From: Hyphomicrobiales bacterium
GTDB lineage: Bacteria > Pseudomonadota > Alphaproteobacteria > JAPOUT01
Assembly (NCBI GenBank): GCA_026708505.1
Contig: JAPOUU010000018.1
Span: 1-64,000 of the forward strand
Direction: 5' to 3'
Length of the DNA stretch: 64,000 nt
Shown: positions 46,322 through 55,007 of the stretch, piece after piece
Layout: each line of letters opens with the position of its first letter
Numbering within the stretch: the stretch's first letter is position 1
Program-made: the position numbers and the translations under genes
Notes under the pieces: model-generated
The model's database searches: none
Told to the model about the DNA's origin: nothing
Seen by the model: only the letters and a program-made list of their open reading frames with translations

Positions 46322-46939
46322 TCACGACGCCTTCGACAGCAGTCGCAAACCCGCGCGAATCAACTCGGCGATGTTGATGTCGCCGTCCGCTTCCTCCGAC
46401 TGCAGCACCCGCGCAATCGCGTCATGGGCCTGCGCGCGCGGATAGCCCAACCCTATCAACGCCGCGACGGCATCCTTGCGCTTGCGCACGCCGGCTTCGT
46501 CTTCCGCGTAAACCGCGGTATCGCCGCCGGGAGTTTCGGGAAGGTCCTTGTCTTTCAACTCGCTGGTGATGCGGCGGGCGAGGCGCGGACCGATGCCCGG
46601 CGCGCTTGTGAGGCGCGCCGAATCGTCCGCCCGCACGGATTGTGCCAGCGCCTCGGGCGAGAGCATTCCCAGCAGTGCGAGCGCCATGCGGGCGCCGATG
46701 CCCTGGACGCCCAGCAGCAGCACGAACCAGTCGCGCTCGCCCTCGTCGCTGAAACCATACAAGCGCGCCCTGTCCTCCTGCGTGATTTGCTCGGTCAGCA
46801 GACTGGCTTCTTCGCCGGCGATGGGCAGCGCGCTTAAAGTTCGCGCGGAACATTCCACCCGGTATCCGACGCCGCCGACGTCAAGAATGGCAAAGTTCGC
46901 GCCAATCTCGTCAATCCGGCCGCGCAGTTTCGCGATCAT
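46322..46939 (-). CDS. ruvA: Holliday junction-binding protein RuvA
   Basis: A 205-residue RuvA. It begins [12 protein letters not shown] (OB-fold), has helix-hairpin-helix regions [15 protein letters not shown] and [19 protein letters not shown], and a C-terminal RuvB-contacting domain ([17 protein letters not shown]). Overlaps the ruvC stop by 4 bp. Confidence 0.96.
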   Translation of the reverse strand: MIAKLRGRIDEIGANFAILDVGGVGYRVECSARTLSALPIAGEEASLLTEQITQEDRARLYGFSDEGERDWFVLLLGVQGIGARMALALLGMLSPEALAQSVRADDSARLTSAPGIGPRLARRITSELKDKDLPETPGGDTAVYAEDEAGVRKRKDAVAALIGLGYPRAQAHDAIARVLQSEEADGDINIAELIRAGLRLLSKAS

Positions 46940-47469
46940 CGTGCCGCCGCCGATGCCGCCGCCCGGGCGGCTTGCTTTGCGCGCTCAAGGGGACGATGCT
47001 GCGCGTGACAGATGGCGACCGCGAGCGCGTCGGAGGCGTGCTCCGAATCCCCCGCAACGCCTGCAAGCAAACGCGCGACCATGTGGCGCACCTGCTGCTT
47101 GTCGGCGTGACCGTAACCGACCACGGAGCTCTTGACCAGATTGGGCGCATATTCGCGTATGGGAATGCCGGCTTTTCCCGCGGTGATCATGCAGACGCCG
47201 CAGACTTTGCCGAGTTTCAATGCGGCGTTGGCGTCCAGATGGAAAAAACTGCTCTCCATTGCAATCTCGCTCGGCCGGAAGCGTTCGAAGACTTCCTGCA
47301 GCTTGTTGGAGATTTCCAGCAGGCGCGCCGATGTATCTTCGCCGCGCTTGGAGCGTATCGTTCCGTCGGATACGTGGCGCAGCCGCGTGCCTTGCGCCTC
47401 GATAACCCCCCAGCCCGTCGCCTGCAGGCCCGGATCGAGTCCCAACAATAACAAACCGTCCTTAGCCAT
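46936..47469 (-). CDS. ruvC: Holliday junction endonuclease RuvC
   Basis: A 177-residue RNase H-fold resolvase. The first acidic residue is in LLGLDPGLQATGWGVI, the second in IAMESSFFHLDANAALKLG, and the C-terminal acidic pair in SEHASDALAVAICHA. Overlaps the yebC stop by 8 bp. Confidence 0.96.
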   Translation of the reverse strand: MAKDGLLLLGLDPGLQATGWGVIEAQGTRLRHVSDGTIRSKRGEDTSARLLEISNKLQEVFERFRPSEIAMESSFFHLDANAALKLGKVCGVCMITAGKAGIPIREYAPNLVKSSVVGYGHADKQQVRHMVARLLAGVAGDSEHASDALAVAICHAQHRPLERAKQAARAAASAAAR

Positions 47470-48211
47470 CCGCCGAGATTCTCTCCATTATTTCGTCCGA
47501 CATATCGAAGTTTGAATAAACTTGCTGGACGTCGTCGCTGTCTTCAAGGGCATCCAGCAATTTGAGCAGCGGGGCCGCATCCTCTTCGCCGACCGCAACG
47601 GACGTGTTCGCGCGCCATGCCAGACGGGTCGACTCCGCCGAACCGAAGCGCGACTCCAGCGCGCCGGAGACATCGTGGAGCGCGTCCGGCTCGCAGAAGA
47701 ATTCGCAGGATCCGTTCTCCAAAACATAATCGCTTGCGCCCGCGTCAATGGCCGCCTCGAGCATTTCGTCGCCTTTGGCGTCTTTGATCGAATAGACGAT
47801 TGATCCGACCTGCTCGAACAGGAACGACACCGAACCCCTCTCTCCCATCGAGCCGCCCAGTTTGCCGAAGATGGCGCGCAACTCTCCCGCGGTGCGGTTG
47901 CGGTTGTTGGTGAGCGCTTCGACGATGACGCCGACGCCTCCGGGGGCGAAGCCTTCGTAGCGAATCGATTCATAATTGGCGGCATCGTCGTCGCGGGAGC
48001 GCTTGATGGCGCGCTCGATGTTGTCGTTGGGCATGTTGCACCCGCGCGCGTTGGCAATGGCCGAGCGCAGTCTCGGGTTGGCGGCGGGATCCGGGTTGGA
48101 GCGCGCGGCCGCGGTGATTTCGCGGGCGATCTTGCCGAACATGCCCGCACGTTTTTTGTCTTGCGCGCTTTTGCGGAATTGAATGTTTTTGAACTTTGAA
48201 TGTCCCGCCAT
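47462..48211 (-). CDS. yebC: YebC/PmpR family transcriptional/translation regulator
   Basis: A 249-residue TACO1/YebC family protein. It begins MAGHSKFKNIQFRKSAQDKK and contains GCNMPNDNIERAIKR and GGVGVIVEALTNNRNRTAGE. The yebC-ruvCAB arrangement is widely conserved. Members act as transcription regulators or help translate proline-rich stretches; the latter is notable given the polyproline-like TolA encoded nearby, but that link is only suggestive. Confidence 0.95.
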   Translation of the reverse strand: MAGHSKFKNIQFRKSAQDKKRAGMFGKIAREITAAARSNPDPAANPRLRSAIANARGCNMPNDNIERAIKRSRDDDAANYESIRYEGFAPGGVGVIVEALTNNRNRTAGELRAIFGKLGGSMGERGSVSFLFEQVGSIVYSIKDAKGDEMLEAAIDAGASDYVLENGSCEFFCEPDALHDVSGALESRFGSAESTRLAWRANTSVAVGEEDAAPLLKLLDALEDSDDVQQVYSNFDMSDEIMERISADG

Positions 48212-48213
48212 GG

Positions 48214-49035
48214 TTATGCCTCCCAGCGGGGGACGTTCTCGACGAGGTTGGCGCCGATGCGCAAAGGTTCAATTCGAACGGCGAGTCCCGTGCGGTCGTC
48301 GGTTTCGATCAACACGCCGCACAAAGTCGCCTCTCCCAGCGCCGGCGAGAAACTTCCCGAGGACATGGAACGGGTGAACCGCCGCAGGGGTTCGTCGATG
48401 TTCATGCCGATGACGGAGTTGTAATCGCCGCACATGCCCGCATCGGTTTGGTATGCGGTTCCTCCGGGGAGGATTTGCGCGTCCGCGGTCGGAACGTGGG
48501 AATGGGTTCCGACCACCAGGGAAACATGGCTGTCGCAGAAATGCCCCATTGCCATTTTTTCGGCGGTGGCTTCGGCGTGAAAGTCGACGATGACGGCGTC
48601 GCAGTCGCGTCCGAGTGCGTGGTGTTTCAAGATTTCCTCCATGACCTGAAAGGGGTTGTCGAGAGCTTCCATGAAGATGCGGCCCATCAGATTGACGGTA
48701 AGCACGCGCTTGCCCGCCGCGGTTTCAAGGAGATGGTATCCGGACCCCGGAGTTCCCTGCGGGAAATTCGCCGGACGCAGCACCCGGGGCTCGCGCTCCA
48801 TGTAGGGGATGATTTCGCGCCTGTCCCAGACGTGGTTGCCGGTGGTGATGATGTCGATGCCGGCATCCAGCAGGTTTTCGGAAATTTTTTCGGTGATTCC
48901 GAATCCGCCCGCGGCGTTTTCGCCGTTGGCGATGACGAACTCGGCGCCGAGACGCTTGCGCAGGCCGGCAATGCGCTGCAACAGCAACCCCCGGCCGCTT
49001 CGCCCCATGATGTCTCCGAGAAAAAGAATCTTCAT
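48214..49035 (-). CDS. YmdB-type metallophosphoesterase (TIGR00282 family)
   Basis: A 273-residue two-metal phosphoesterase. MKILFLGDIMGRSGRG, ANGENAAGGFGI, GNHVWDRREI, VDFHAEATAEKMAMGHF and VGTHSHVPTADAQILP give the full metal-ligand set. The Bacillus homologue YmdB hydrolyses 2',3'-cyclic nucleotides or cAMP and affects RNA turnover. Starts 4 bp inside fau and ends 2 bp before yebC. Confidence 0.92.
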   Translation of the reverse strand: MKILFLGDIMGRSGRGLLLQRIAGLRKRLGAEFVIANGENAAGGFGITEKISENLLDAGIDIITTGNHVWDRREIIPYMEREPRVLRPANFPQGTPGSGYHLLETAAGKRVLTVNLMGRIFMEALDNPFQVMEEILKHHALGRDCDAVIVDFHAEATAEKMAMGHFCDSHVSLVVGTHSHVPTADAQILPGGTAYQTDAGMCGDYNSVIGMNIDEPLRRFTRSMSSGSFSPALGEATLCGVLIETDDRTGLAVRIEPLRIGANLVENVPRWEA

Positions 49036-49643
49036 GCGCGGTCCTCCCGTACGGAAACGACGCCGTCGGGCGTGAGGACGGCATCAAGGGGCTGGTCGTG
49101 CGGCTCGCGGGGAACCGCATCGATTTCCTGCTCGCTGAACGCCAAACCGAAGGCGCGCACGCGGGGATTTTTTGCGCGCATTTTTTCAAGGGCGCGGTCG
49201 TAATAGCCTCCGCCGTAACCGAGACGGAATCCGTCGCGGTCGAACGCCAGCAAGGGCACCAGCAAAATGTCGGGCTCTTTTAGAATTCCGTTTTCGGCGG
49301 GGGGAACGGGAATGTCGAACGCGCCGTCCGTCAAAGACGCGTCCGGAGTCCAAAAACGAAATTCCATCTCCGGCGTGTCCGCCTCGATGATTGCCGGAAG
49401 CGCAAGGGTGAATCCTTTTTGATGGAGAGCGTTCAAAAGGGGACGCGAGTCTATCTCGCCGCGCACGGGCAAATAACCGGTGATGTTTTTATCCGTCCCG
49501 GAACCCTCAAGCATGCCGAGTCCCGTCCGTGCGAGGCCTTCGGCGGCGGCATCAACGTTCCGTACGGATTTGCGCCGTTCGAACGCCTCGCGGCGCAAGG
49601 CCTTCTTGTCGCGTTTGAGATTGGCTGGTACGGGCGAGAGCAT
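49032..49643 (-). CDS. fau: 5-formyltetrahydrofolate cyclo-ligase
   Basis: A 203-residue enzyme (YgfA/MTHFS) turning 5-formyl-THF into 5,10-methenyl-THF. KRDKKALRREAFERRKSV at the N-terminus, GYLPVRGEIDSRPLL, ILLVPLLAFDRDGFRLGYGG and YYDRAL are the family motifs. It lies 3 bp after zapA; in many proteobacteria the 6S RNA gene sits between these two, but there is no room here. Confidence 0.93.
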   Translation of the reverse strand: MLSPVPANLKRDKKALRREAFERRKSVRNVDAAAEGLARTGLGMLEGSGTDKNITGYLPVRGEIDSRPLLNALHQKGFTLALPAIIEADTPEMEFRFWTPDASLTDGAFDIPVPPAENGILKEPDILLVPLLAFDRDGFRLGYGGGYYDRALEKMRAKNPRVRAFGLAFSEQEIDAVPREPHDQPLDAVLTPDGVVSVREDRA

Positions 49644-49646
49644 CCG

Positions 49647-50063
49647 CTAATCCGTGCGCTCTTCGTCCCGTGCCTCCTCCTGTTCGAGCAGATCGCTGAG
49701 GGTCTCGAGGCGTTGCGATGTGGCCTGGATGCGCTCGGCGATTTCGCTGTCGCCGCCTTCCTCTCCGCCGCCCCCGCCATTGCCATTGCCGTCAAAGCGC
49801 ATTTGGTCGGGATTTTCCCCGTCGTCGGATTTTTTCTTGCCGCCGACGCGCTGGAGTTTCTCCTGGGCTTCGAGCAGTTCGTCGGCGACGGTCATGCCCG
49901 TCATTAACAGAAGTTGCGCATCGGGCATGTTTCCCAGCCGGGCGACCAACCGTGCCGCATGGCGATTGATGTGCGCCGCGAGAAAATGCGCTCTGCGCTC
50001 TTCACCTTCCGGACATTCCACCGAGTAGGATCGTCCTTGAATGCGGATGTCCACCTGCGGCAT
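49647..50063 (-). CDS. zapA: Cell division protein ZapA
   Basis: A 138-residue ZapA, which cross-links FtsZ filaments. The N-terminal IQGRSYSVECPEGEERRAHFLA and the MPDAQLLLMTGMTVADELLE helix fit the family. A low-complexity GNGNGGGGGEEGG linker at about 92-104 splits the C-terminal coiled coil; this is longer than in E. coli ZapA (109). Confidence 0.9.
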   Translation of the reverse strand: MPQVDIRIQGRSYSVECPEGEERRAHFLAAHINRHAARLVARLGNMPDAQLLLMTGMTVADELLEAQEKLQRVGGKKKSDDGENPDQMRFDGNGNGGGGGEEGGDSEIAERIQATSQRLETLSDLLEQEEARDEERTD

Positions 50064-50066
50064 GTC

Positions 50067-50324
50067 TTAAGCCTCCGATAGAGCCGTGCGAATTTCCCGG
50101 GTTGCCTGAATGATTCGTCCGCCGTTTTCATGCGCACGTTTGCGTTCGCGATCGAGCTCGCTTTGCAAATGCGAGACTCGATTCTCCAAAGTCTCCTTGC
50201 TCGAGCGCAGGGATTTTATTTCTTGTGCGTCTCTTTCACGCGCTTGGAGTGCTTTCTCCAAACTCGTTGCGGCTCGCTCCAATGCTTTAAGCGCGTTGGT
50301 GTTTATGTCATCGGGGGCGTTCAT
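50067..50324 (-). CDS. Small coiled-coil protein (DUF4164-like) upstream of zapA
   Basis: An 85-residue, nearly all-helical, highly charged protein (ALERAATSLEKALQARERDA and on). ATG 50324 gives MNAPDDINTNALKAL; longer frames upstream have no support. Its size, composition and position just ahead of zapA match the DUF4164 family that accompanies zapA in alphaproteobacteria. Function unknown, possibly linked to division. Confidence 0.75.
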   Translation of the reverse strand: MNAPDDINTNALKALERAATSLEKALQARERDAQEIKSLRSSKETLENRVSHLQSELDRERKRAHENGGRIIQATREIRTALSEA

Positions 50325-50832
50325 GGCTAGGGGAGAGCATACCCTCCATAGTTCCATTGCGTCAAGATGGAAACGTAGGGCGTGGGAGCAAGCGAGCCGC
50401 GCGCAAAATTGCGCCTTATATGACCTGCCCGGTTTGACGTTGTACCAGTTCAGCCACGAGGGGCGGCGCAAAGGTATTTTTGTCGCAATAATTGCGTTGG
50501 ATAAAGCCCTTTCGAATTGTCGGTGTGTTTGTGAATGCGTTCATTCATCAAGATTTGCATATAACCGGTGCCGGTACGCCTTAGTGACAAATTGAAAATC
50601 GATAATCCCGGAGCGTCACCTGTTCCGTCTAACCATATGATTGATTTTTCGCCCGCACCCGTAACGAGAGGTTGGATGTCTTGATGCATCGAATGGATTT
50701 TTACGAGGAGCGGTGAAATGGATTGGACATGGCGACAAGAGAAATTGAATTTTATAATTTCCGTCACCGGAATTCAGAGTTAACAATGACTCAACGCAAG
50801 TTATTCTTCGCGGTCTCCGGAATTTCAGGGAG

Positions 50833-51078
50833 ATGACAAGTATGGAATGTTTGCATGCCCGTTACCAGCGTGTCGTTATCATGCATCCGGGGCGTGGAAA
50901 GATGACGAACGCTACGTTGAAAACACGACTTGGGTTGCCAACCGGCAATAGTGGAATTACCTGCGCATCCGACATCATCAAACTTGCCCTTGGTAACGGA
51001 TTAATCAGGCCTTTCGATTCGAATCGTTCCTGTTCAGGTTATGTTCCGAACCGGCCGAGAACATTTAATGGGATCTAA
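50833..51078 (+). pseudogene. Probable C-terminal remnant of an AlbA_2/Schlafen-type ATP-binding regulator
   Basis: An 81-codon frame. Its second half (MTNATLKTRLGLPTGNSGIT, then ASDIIKLALGNGLIRPFD and SGYVPNR) reads like the winged-helix C-terminus of AlbA_2-domain putative transcriptional regulators or helicases, where a recognition helix is followed by GLIKPYD and a KYVPFWA-type end. Nothing upstream restores the AlbA_2 domain, and no start signal is seen, so I take it as a decayed fragment. Based on recalled family patterns only. Confidence 0.35.
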
Positions 51079-51289
51079 AAATTTGACGAAATTAAGTAAT
51101 TTAGTATTTGGAGAATATGCGTAACTTGTTGATATAAATGAGTTTTTTAATAAAAGGCAACCCGATGAACATTTAATGTGATTTAATTTTGTCGCTTTTC
51201 GCCGATAATTTCCGAGCGCTGTCCGCTTGGTAAAATATTCTCAAATCTTTCAAATATCGTCAAAATTTGATGTGGTTTTGGTGCAAAAA

Positions 51290-51322
51290 TCGAAAAATAC
51301 GGCAATTTGTGAAAAATTTCGG
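51290..51322 (-). repeat. Dispersed intergenic repeat, copy C
   Basis: In reverse complement this 33-bp stretch matches 18142-18174 at 24 of 33 positions, including gccgtattttt/ccga. It lies in the most AT-rich part of the island, where chance matches are more likely than for copies A and B. Confidence 0.4.
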
Positions 51323-51424
51323 GAAAATTAGACATAATTCCCCCAAGGGAGCGGGTTGCTGTTCTGTCCTCGAAAGGAGTTTTGGCAGTATGCCCGTTAT
51401 TAAGTAAAATGTTGAGGAGGGTCT

Positions 51425-51448
51425 AAATTTAGGATTTATCCTAAATTT
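51425..51448. repeat. Perfect 11-bp inverted repeat in AT-rich DNA
   Basis: aaatttaggat (51425-51435) and atcctaaattt (51438-51448) are exact reverse complements separated by TT. A weak T-poor flank (gtct on both sides) argues against a simple terminator. Could be a protein-binding palindrome or a mobile-element scar. Confidence 0.7.
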
Positions 51449-51595
51449 GTCTAATAAAAAAATCAAACGCGAAAAACCGCGAAATTTTGAGGAAATATGC
51501 CTCCTTCAACCAAAATTCGCCGCGATTCGCATTTCGGCTCTGATTCGCAGGGGCATGTTTGCGGTCTGATTCGGCGGGCGAAAGGGGCCGATTCG

Positions 51596-51615
51596 CCCCC
51601 CCCCCCCCCCCCCCC
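51596..51615. repeat. Homopolymer run of 20 C
   Basis: Twenty consecutive C residues in the tkt upstream region, by far the longest homopolymer in the window. Such tracts slip during replication and are hard to sequence, so the exact length is uncertain. On the minus strand it is a G20 run able to form quadruplexes. Confidence 0.9.
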
Positions 51616-51775
51616 GTCCGGACGGTGTTTCGCCGTGGCGGGAATCGCGGGCGCGCAACCAAATCAGGGGTCTTGGTCCGGACGGGGCTTCTTGGTTGGA
51701 GTCGCATCTCAATCCGTCCGCGTCCTTTCCTCGCGCCGGAAAAAGGAGAAAGGAACCCGCCTTTTCGGATCGGCC

Positions 51776-51905
51776 TCCCCTTGACTTGCGCGGCTGTTGG
51801 GTTCACTCTCATGGGGTGAGGCCTCGAATATCCAAGGAACTCGGGGAACTCGCGCATCACACCACCGCCAACGCATCCGGGTTACCTTAACACTGTGAGT
51901 ATTTC
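51776..51905 (+). ncRNA. Candidate structured RNA upstream of tkt, possibly 6S RNA
   Basis: Three nested complementary segments form a rod: 51792-51800 with 51868-51878 (imperfect, two-base bulge), 51813-51819 (ggggtga) with 51857-51863 (tcacacc, one mismatch), and 51822-51827 (cctcga) with 51841-51846 (tcgggg). Between the outer two lies an asymmetric internal loop of about 12 nt, as in the 6S RNA central bubble. The 3' part (ccgccaacgcatccgggtta) resembles alphaproteobacterial 6S as I remember it. The zapA/fau/tkt neighbourhood is where 6S is expected, and there is no space for it between zapA and fau. Ends and strand are approximate. Confidence 0.35.
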
Positions 51906-51947
51906 CTCCTGCGCTTCTCTTTCGGATTTTGACGCCGCTTCTCGAAA

Positions 51948-53963
51948 ATGAACGAATCCTCTAACGAAGCAAGCGCGATTTCACACGCCGATATGGCGAA
52001 TGCGTTGCGTGTTCTCGCCGTTGACGCGGTCGAGCGTGCCGCGAGCGGGCATCCGGGCATGCCGATGGGGATGGCGGATGTGGCGTGTGTTTTGTTCACG
52101 CGATTTTTGAAATTTGATTCCCGGGCACCCGACTGGCTTGACCGTGACCGTTTTGTTTTATCGGCAGGGCACGGTTCGATGCTGTTGTATGGATTGTTGC
52201 ATTTGTGCGGCTATGAGGACATGCCGATGGACGAGATTGAGAAGTTTCGCCAGTTGAACTCGAAAGCCGCCGGACATCCGGAGTGGGGGGTGGCAGGAGG
52301 CATCGAGACCACCACCGGACCGCTCGGGCAGGGGCTTGCCAACGCCGTCGGGATGGCTTTGGGCGAGCGCGTCCTGAACGCCCGATTCGGCGATGACATT
52401 GTGAATCATCGCACATACGCGCTGGTTTCGGACGGAGACCTGATGGAGGGAATTTCCCATGAGGCGATTGCCCTTGCGGGGCATCTAAAGCTCGGCCGCC
52501 TGATTGTTTTGTGGGACGACAATCGCATTTCCATTGATGGCGAGACTTCATTGGCGGACAGCTCCAATGTCGGCATGCGTTTTAAATCCGCAGGCTGGCA
52601 TGTTGCAGAGGTGGACGGACATGATCCCGAAGCAATCGAAGCTGCAATCGCCGCAGCCATCAAGACGGATGAACCAAGCCTTGTGGCGTGCCGGACGATT
52701 ATCGGTTACGGCGCGCCGAGCAAGCAGAACACCGCGGCTTGTCACGGGGCGCCCCTGGGAGAAGAAGAAGCCGCCGCCGCACGCAAGCAGCTGGGATGGC
52801 AGCACGTGCCGTTTGTCATACCCGAGCGGATTGTCGATGCATGGCGGTTGGCGGGCTTGCGGGGAGGACGCGATCGTTCCGCCTGGCAAAAGCGCTTCGA
52901 TGCTTTGCCCGAAGATGTCAACGAATCGTTTCGACGCATGATGGAGGGCGATTTGCCGTGCGGTTTGCCGGAAGCGTTTCGCAAGCACAAGAATGCGGTC
53001 GCACAGGCGAAGGAGGCAATTGCGACTCGCACGGCGTCACTTAACACGCTCGAAGCCATCGCGGACGTTGTGCCGGAACTGCTGGGCGGCTCGGCGGATT
53101 TGACCGGATCAACGGCGACATGTCCCGCAAAAATGTCGGCGATAACGCCGCAGGATTTTTCCGGAAGTTTTATTCATTACGGCGTTCGCGAGCACGGGAT
53201 GGTCGCGGCGATGAACGGCCTGGCGTTGCACGGGGGATGTATTCCCTACGGCGGAACCTTTCTTGTATTCGCGGACTATTGCCGGCCGGCTTTGCGCCTG
53301 GCGGCTTTGATGGGCGTGCGCGTGATATTGGTCGCAACGCATGATTCCATCGGCGTCGGCGAGGACGGACCAACGCACCAGCCGGTCGAGCATCTCGCGA
53401 GTTTGCGCGCGATTCCAAACTTGCTCGTATTGCGTCCGGCGGACGCTCTTGAGACCGCCGAATGCTGGGAAGTTGCACTCGCGCAAAAACATCGTCCGTC
53501 GGTTTTGGTGTTGTCCCGGCAGAAATTGCCGGCGGTTCGAACATCCATTCCGGACGAGAATCCCTGTTTGCGGGGGGCTTATGAATTATCGGGTTCGAGC
53601 GGGAACGCGCAGGTGAGTTTGCTGGCATCGGGATCGGAAGTGTCCATCGCACTCGAGGCCCAGGAAATTTTGCTGGGACGGGAGATATCGTCTAGGGTTG
53701 TTTCCGTTCCGTGTTTGAATCTTTTTGCCGAACAGGAACAAGCCTACCAGGAGGACGTGCTGGGCCCGGGGACGATTCGCATTGCGGTGGAGGCCGGTGT
53801 TCGTTACGGCTGGGGCGCGTATGTCGGGGTTGAGGGCGACTTTTTGGGCATGCGTTCGTTTGGCGCGAGCGCGCCTGCGGGGGATTTATACAAGCACTTC
53901 GGCATCACCGCCGAAGAGTTGGCAAAGTTGGCACAAGAACGTCTTGAGCGACGTTCAACTTAA
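51948..53963 (+). CDS. tkt: Transketolase
   Basis: A 671-residue TPP enzyme of the pentose phosphate and Calvin-type pathways. N-terminal NALRVLAVDAVERAASGHPG, the TPP-binding LVSDGDLMEGISHEAIALAG and the second-domain FADYCRPALRLAALM and DSIGVGEDGPTHQPVEHLAS are complete. First gene of tkt-gap-pgk-fba-thiE. No strong ribosome binding site before ATG 51948. Confidence 0.96.
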   Translation: MNESSNEASAISHADMANALRVLAVDAVERAASGHPGMPMGMADVACVLFTRFLKFDSRAPDWLDRDRFVLSAGHGSMLLYGLLHLCGYEDMPMDEIEKFRQLNSKAAGHPEWGVAGGIETTTGPLGQGLANAVGMALGERVLNARFGDDIVNHRTYALVSDGDLMEGISHEAIALAGHLKLGRLIVLWDDNRISIDGETSLADSSNVGMRFKSAGWHVAEVDGHDPEAIEAAIAAAIKTDEPSLVACRTIIGYGAPSKQNTAACHGAPLGEEEAAAARKQLGWQHVPFVIPERIVDAWRLAGLRGGRDRSAWQKRFDALPEDVNESFRRMMEGDLPCGLPEAFRKHKNAVAQAKEAIATRTASLNTLEAIADVVPELLGGSADLTGSTATCPAKMSAITPQDFSGSFIHYGVREHGMVAAMNGLALHGGCIPYGGTFLVFADYCRPALRLAALMGVRVILVATHDSIGVGEDGPTHQPVEHLASLRAIPNLLVLRPADALETAECWEVALAQKHRPSVLVLSRQKLPAVRTSIPDENPCLRGAYELSGSSGNAQVSLLASGSEVSIALEAQEILLGREISSRVVSVPCLNLFAEQEQAYQEDVLGPGTIRIAVEAGVRYGWGAYVGVEGDFLGMRSFGASAPAGDLYKHFGITAEELAKLAQERLERRST

Positions 53964-53977
53964 AAGACGGAGGAAAT

Positions 53978-55003
53978 ATGGCTTCGAAAACCACAAGAGT
54001 TGCGATTAACGGTTTTGGCAGAATCGGCCGGATGGTCGTGCGTGCAATAGTCGAGAGCGGACGCAAGGACATTGAGGTTGTTGCGATTAACGATCTCGCG
54101 CAACCGCAGCAGGCGGCGCATTTGTTGCGTTATGACTCCGCCCATGGAGCGTTCTCCCATCCTGTATCTTTAAGCGGCGATGTTTTGAGCGTTGGCACGG
54201 CGTGCAAGAAGGCGAAACTTTTCTCCGAGAGGGACCCGTCCAAACTTCCCTGGGGAAAGCTGAAGGTGGATGTGGTTCTCGAATGCACCGGACGTTTCAC
54301 CGCCCGCGACAAGGCCGCCGCGCATCTGGACGCCGGAGCCGAGCGCGTGCTTGTATCGGCGCCGGCGACCAACGCCGATCTCACTGTCGTCTACGGGGTT
54401 AATCACAAATTGCTGCGCAAGAATCACCGGATTGTTTCGAACGCTTCGTGCACGACCAATTGCCTTGCGCCGGTCGCGCAGTTGATGCACCAGCTCTGCG
54501 GCATTGAGCACGGACATATGACGACCATTCATGCGTACACCGGCGACCAGGCCCTCGTGGACATGCCGCACTCCGATCCGCGCCGCGCCCGCGCCGCCGC
54601 AGCCTCGATGATTCCGACGACCACCGGGGCCGCCCGCGCGGTCTCTCTCGTGCTGCCCGAACTCAAAGGCCGTCTGGACGGTGCCGCGGTGCGTGTTCCG
54701 GTGTTGAATGTTTCCGTCGTCGACCTCACTTTCCGTTCGGCAAAGGACACGGATGTTGCCTCGGTCAACCGCGCGATGAAGCGCGCCGCATCCTCGAAGA
54801 AGTGGCAAGGCATTCTGGGCGTCGTGGAGGAGCCGCTGGTATCGGTGGACTTCAACCACAATTCGCACTCTTCCATCTTCGATACCACCCAAACGCAAAT
54901 GCTCGGCAAGCGGCTGGTCCGTGTTGTTTCGTGGTACGACAACGAGTGGGGCTTTGCCAACCGGATGGGGGATGTTGCGGTGTGCCTGGGCGCACTGGGA
55001 TAG
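53978..55003 (+). CDS. gap: Glyceraldehyde-3-phosphate dehydrogenase, type I
   Basis: A 341-residue GAPDH. NAD-binding VAINGFGRIGRMVVRA, active-site SNASCTTNCLAPVAQ with the catalytic Cys, and C-terminal SWYDNEWGFANRM are all present. AGACGGAGGAAAT just upstream is the ribosome binding site. Confidence 0.97.
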   Translation: MASKTTRVAINGFGRIGRMVVRAIVESGRKDIEVVAINDLAQPQQAAHLLRYDSAHGAFSHPVSLSGDVLSVGTACKKAKLFSERDPSKLPWGKLKVDVVLECTGRFTARDKAAAHLDAGAERVLVSAPATNADLTVVYGVNHKLLRKNHRIVSNASCTTNCLAPVAQLMHQLCGIEHGHMTTIHAYTGDQALVDMPHSDPRRARAAAASMIPTTTGAARAVSLVLPELKGRLDGAAVRVPVLNVSVVDLTFRSAKDTDVASVNRAMKRAASSKKWQGILGVVEEPLVSVDFNHNSHSSIFDTTQTQMLGKRLVRVVSWYDNEWGFANRMGDVAVCLGALG

Positions 55004-55007
55004 GACG

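Larger units (their letters stand above)
50325..51947. other. Long intergenic island between the zapA cluster and tkt
   Basis: About 1.6 kb without a convincing intact gene. The left part (50325-51080) includes a probable gene remnant at 50833-51078. 51080-51480 is very AT-rich with a dispersed repeat copy and an 11-bp inverted repeat. 51490-51900 is GC-rich and holds a 20-base C run and a possible structured RNA. The tkt promoter should lie near the right end. Confidence 0.6.

Noticed and set aside
50450-50767. A 105-codon minus-strand frame in the zapA-tkt island
   Set aside because: No recognisable domain, no ribosome binding site seen and no partner gene; I leave it unannotated, though a decayed gene is possible.
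51497-51819. Two overlapping + strand frames spanning the C20 run
   Set aside because: They depend on reading the homopolymer as polyproline and have no protein-like pattern.
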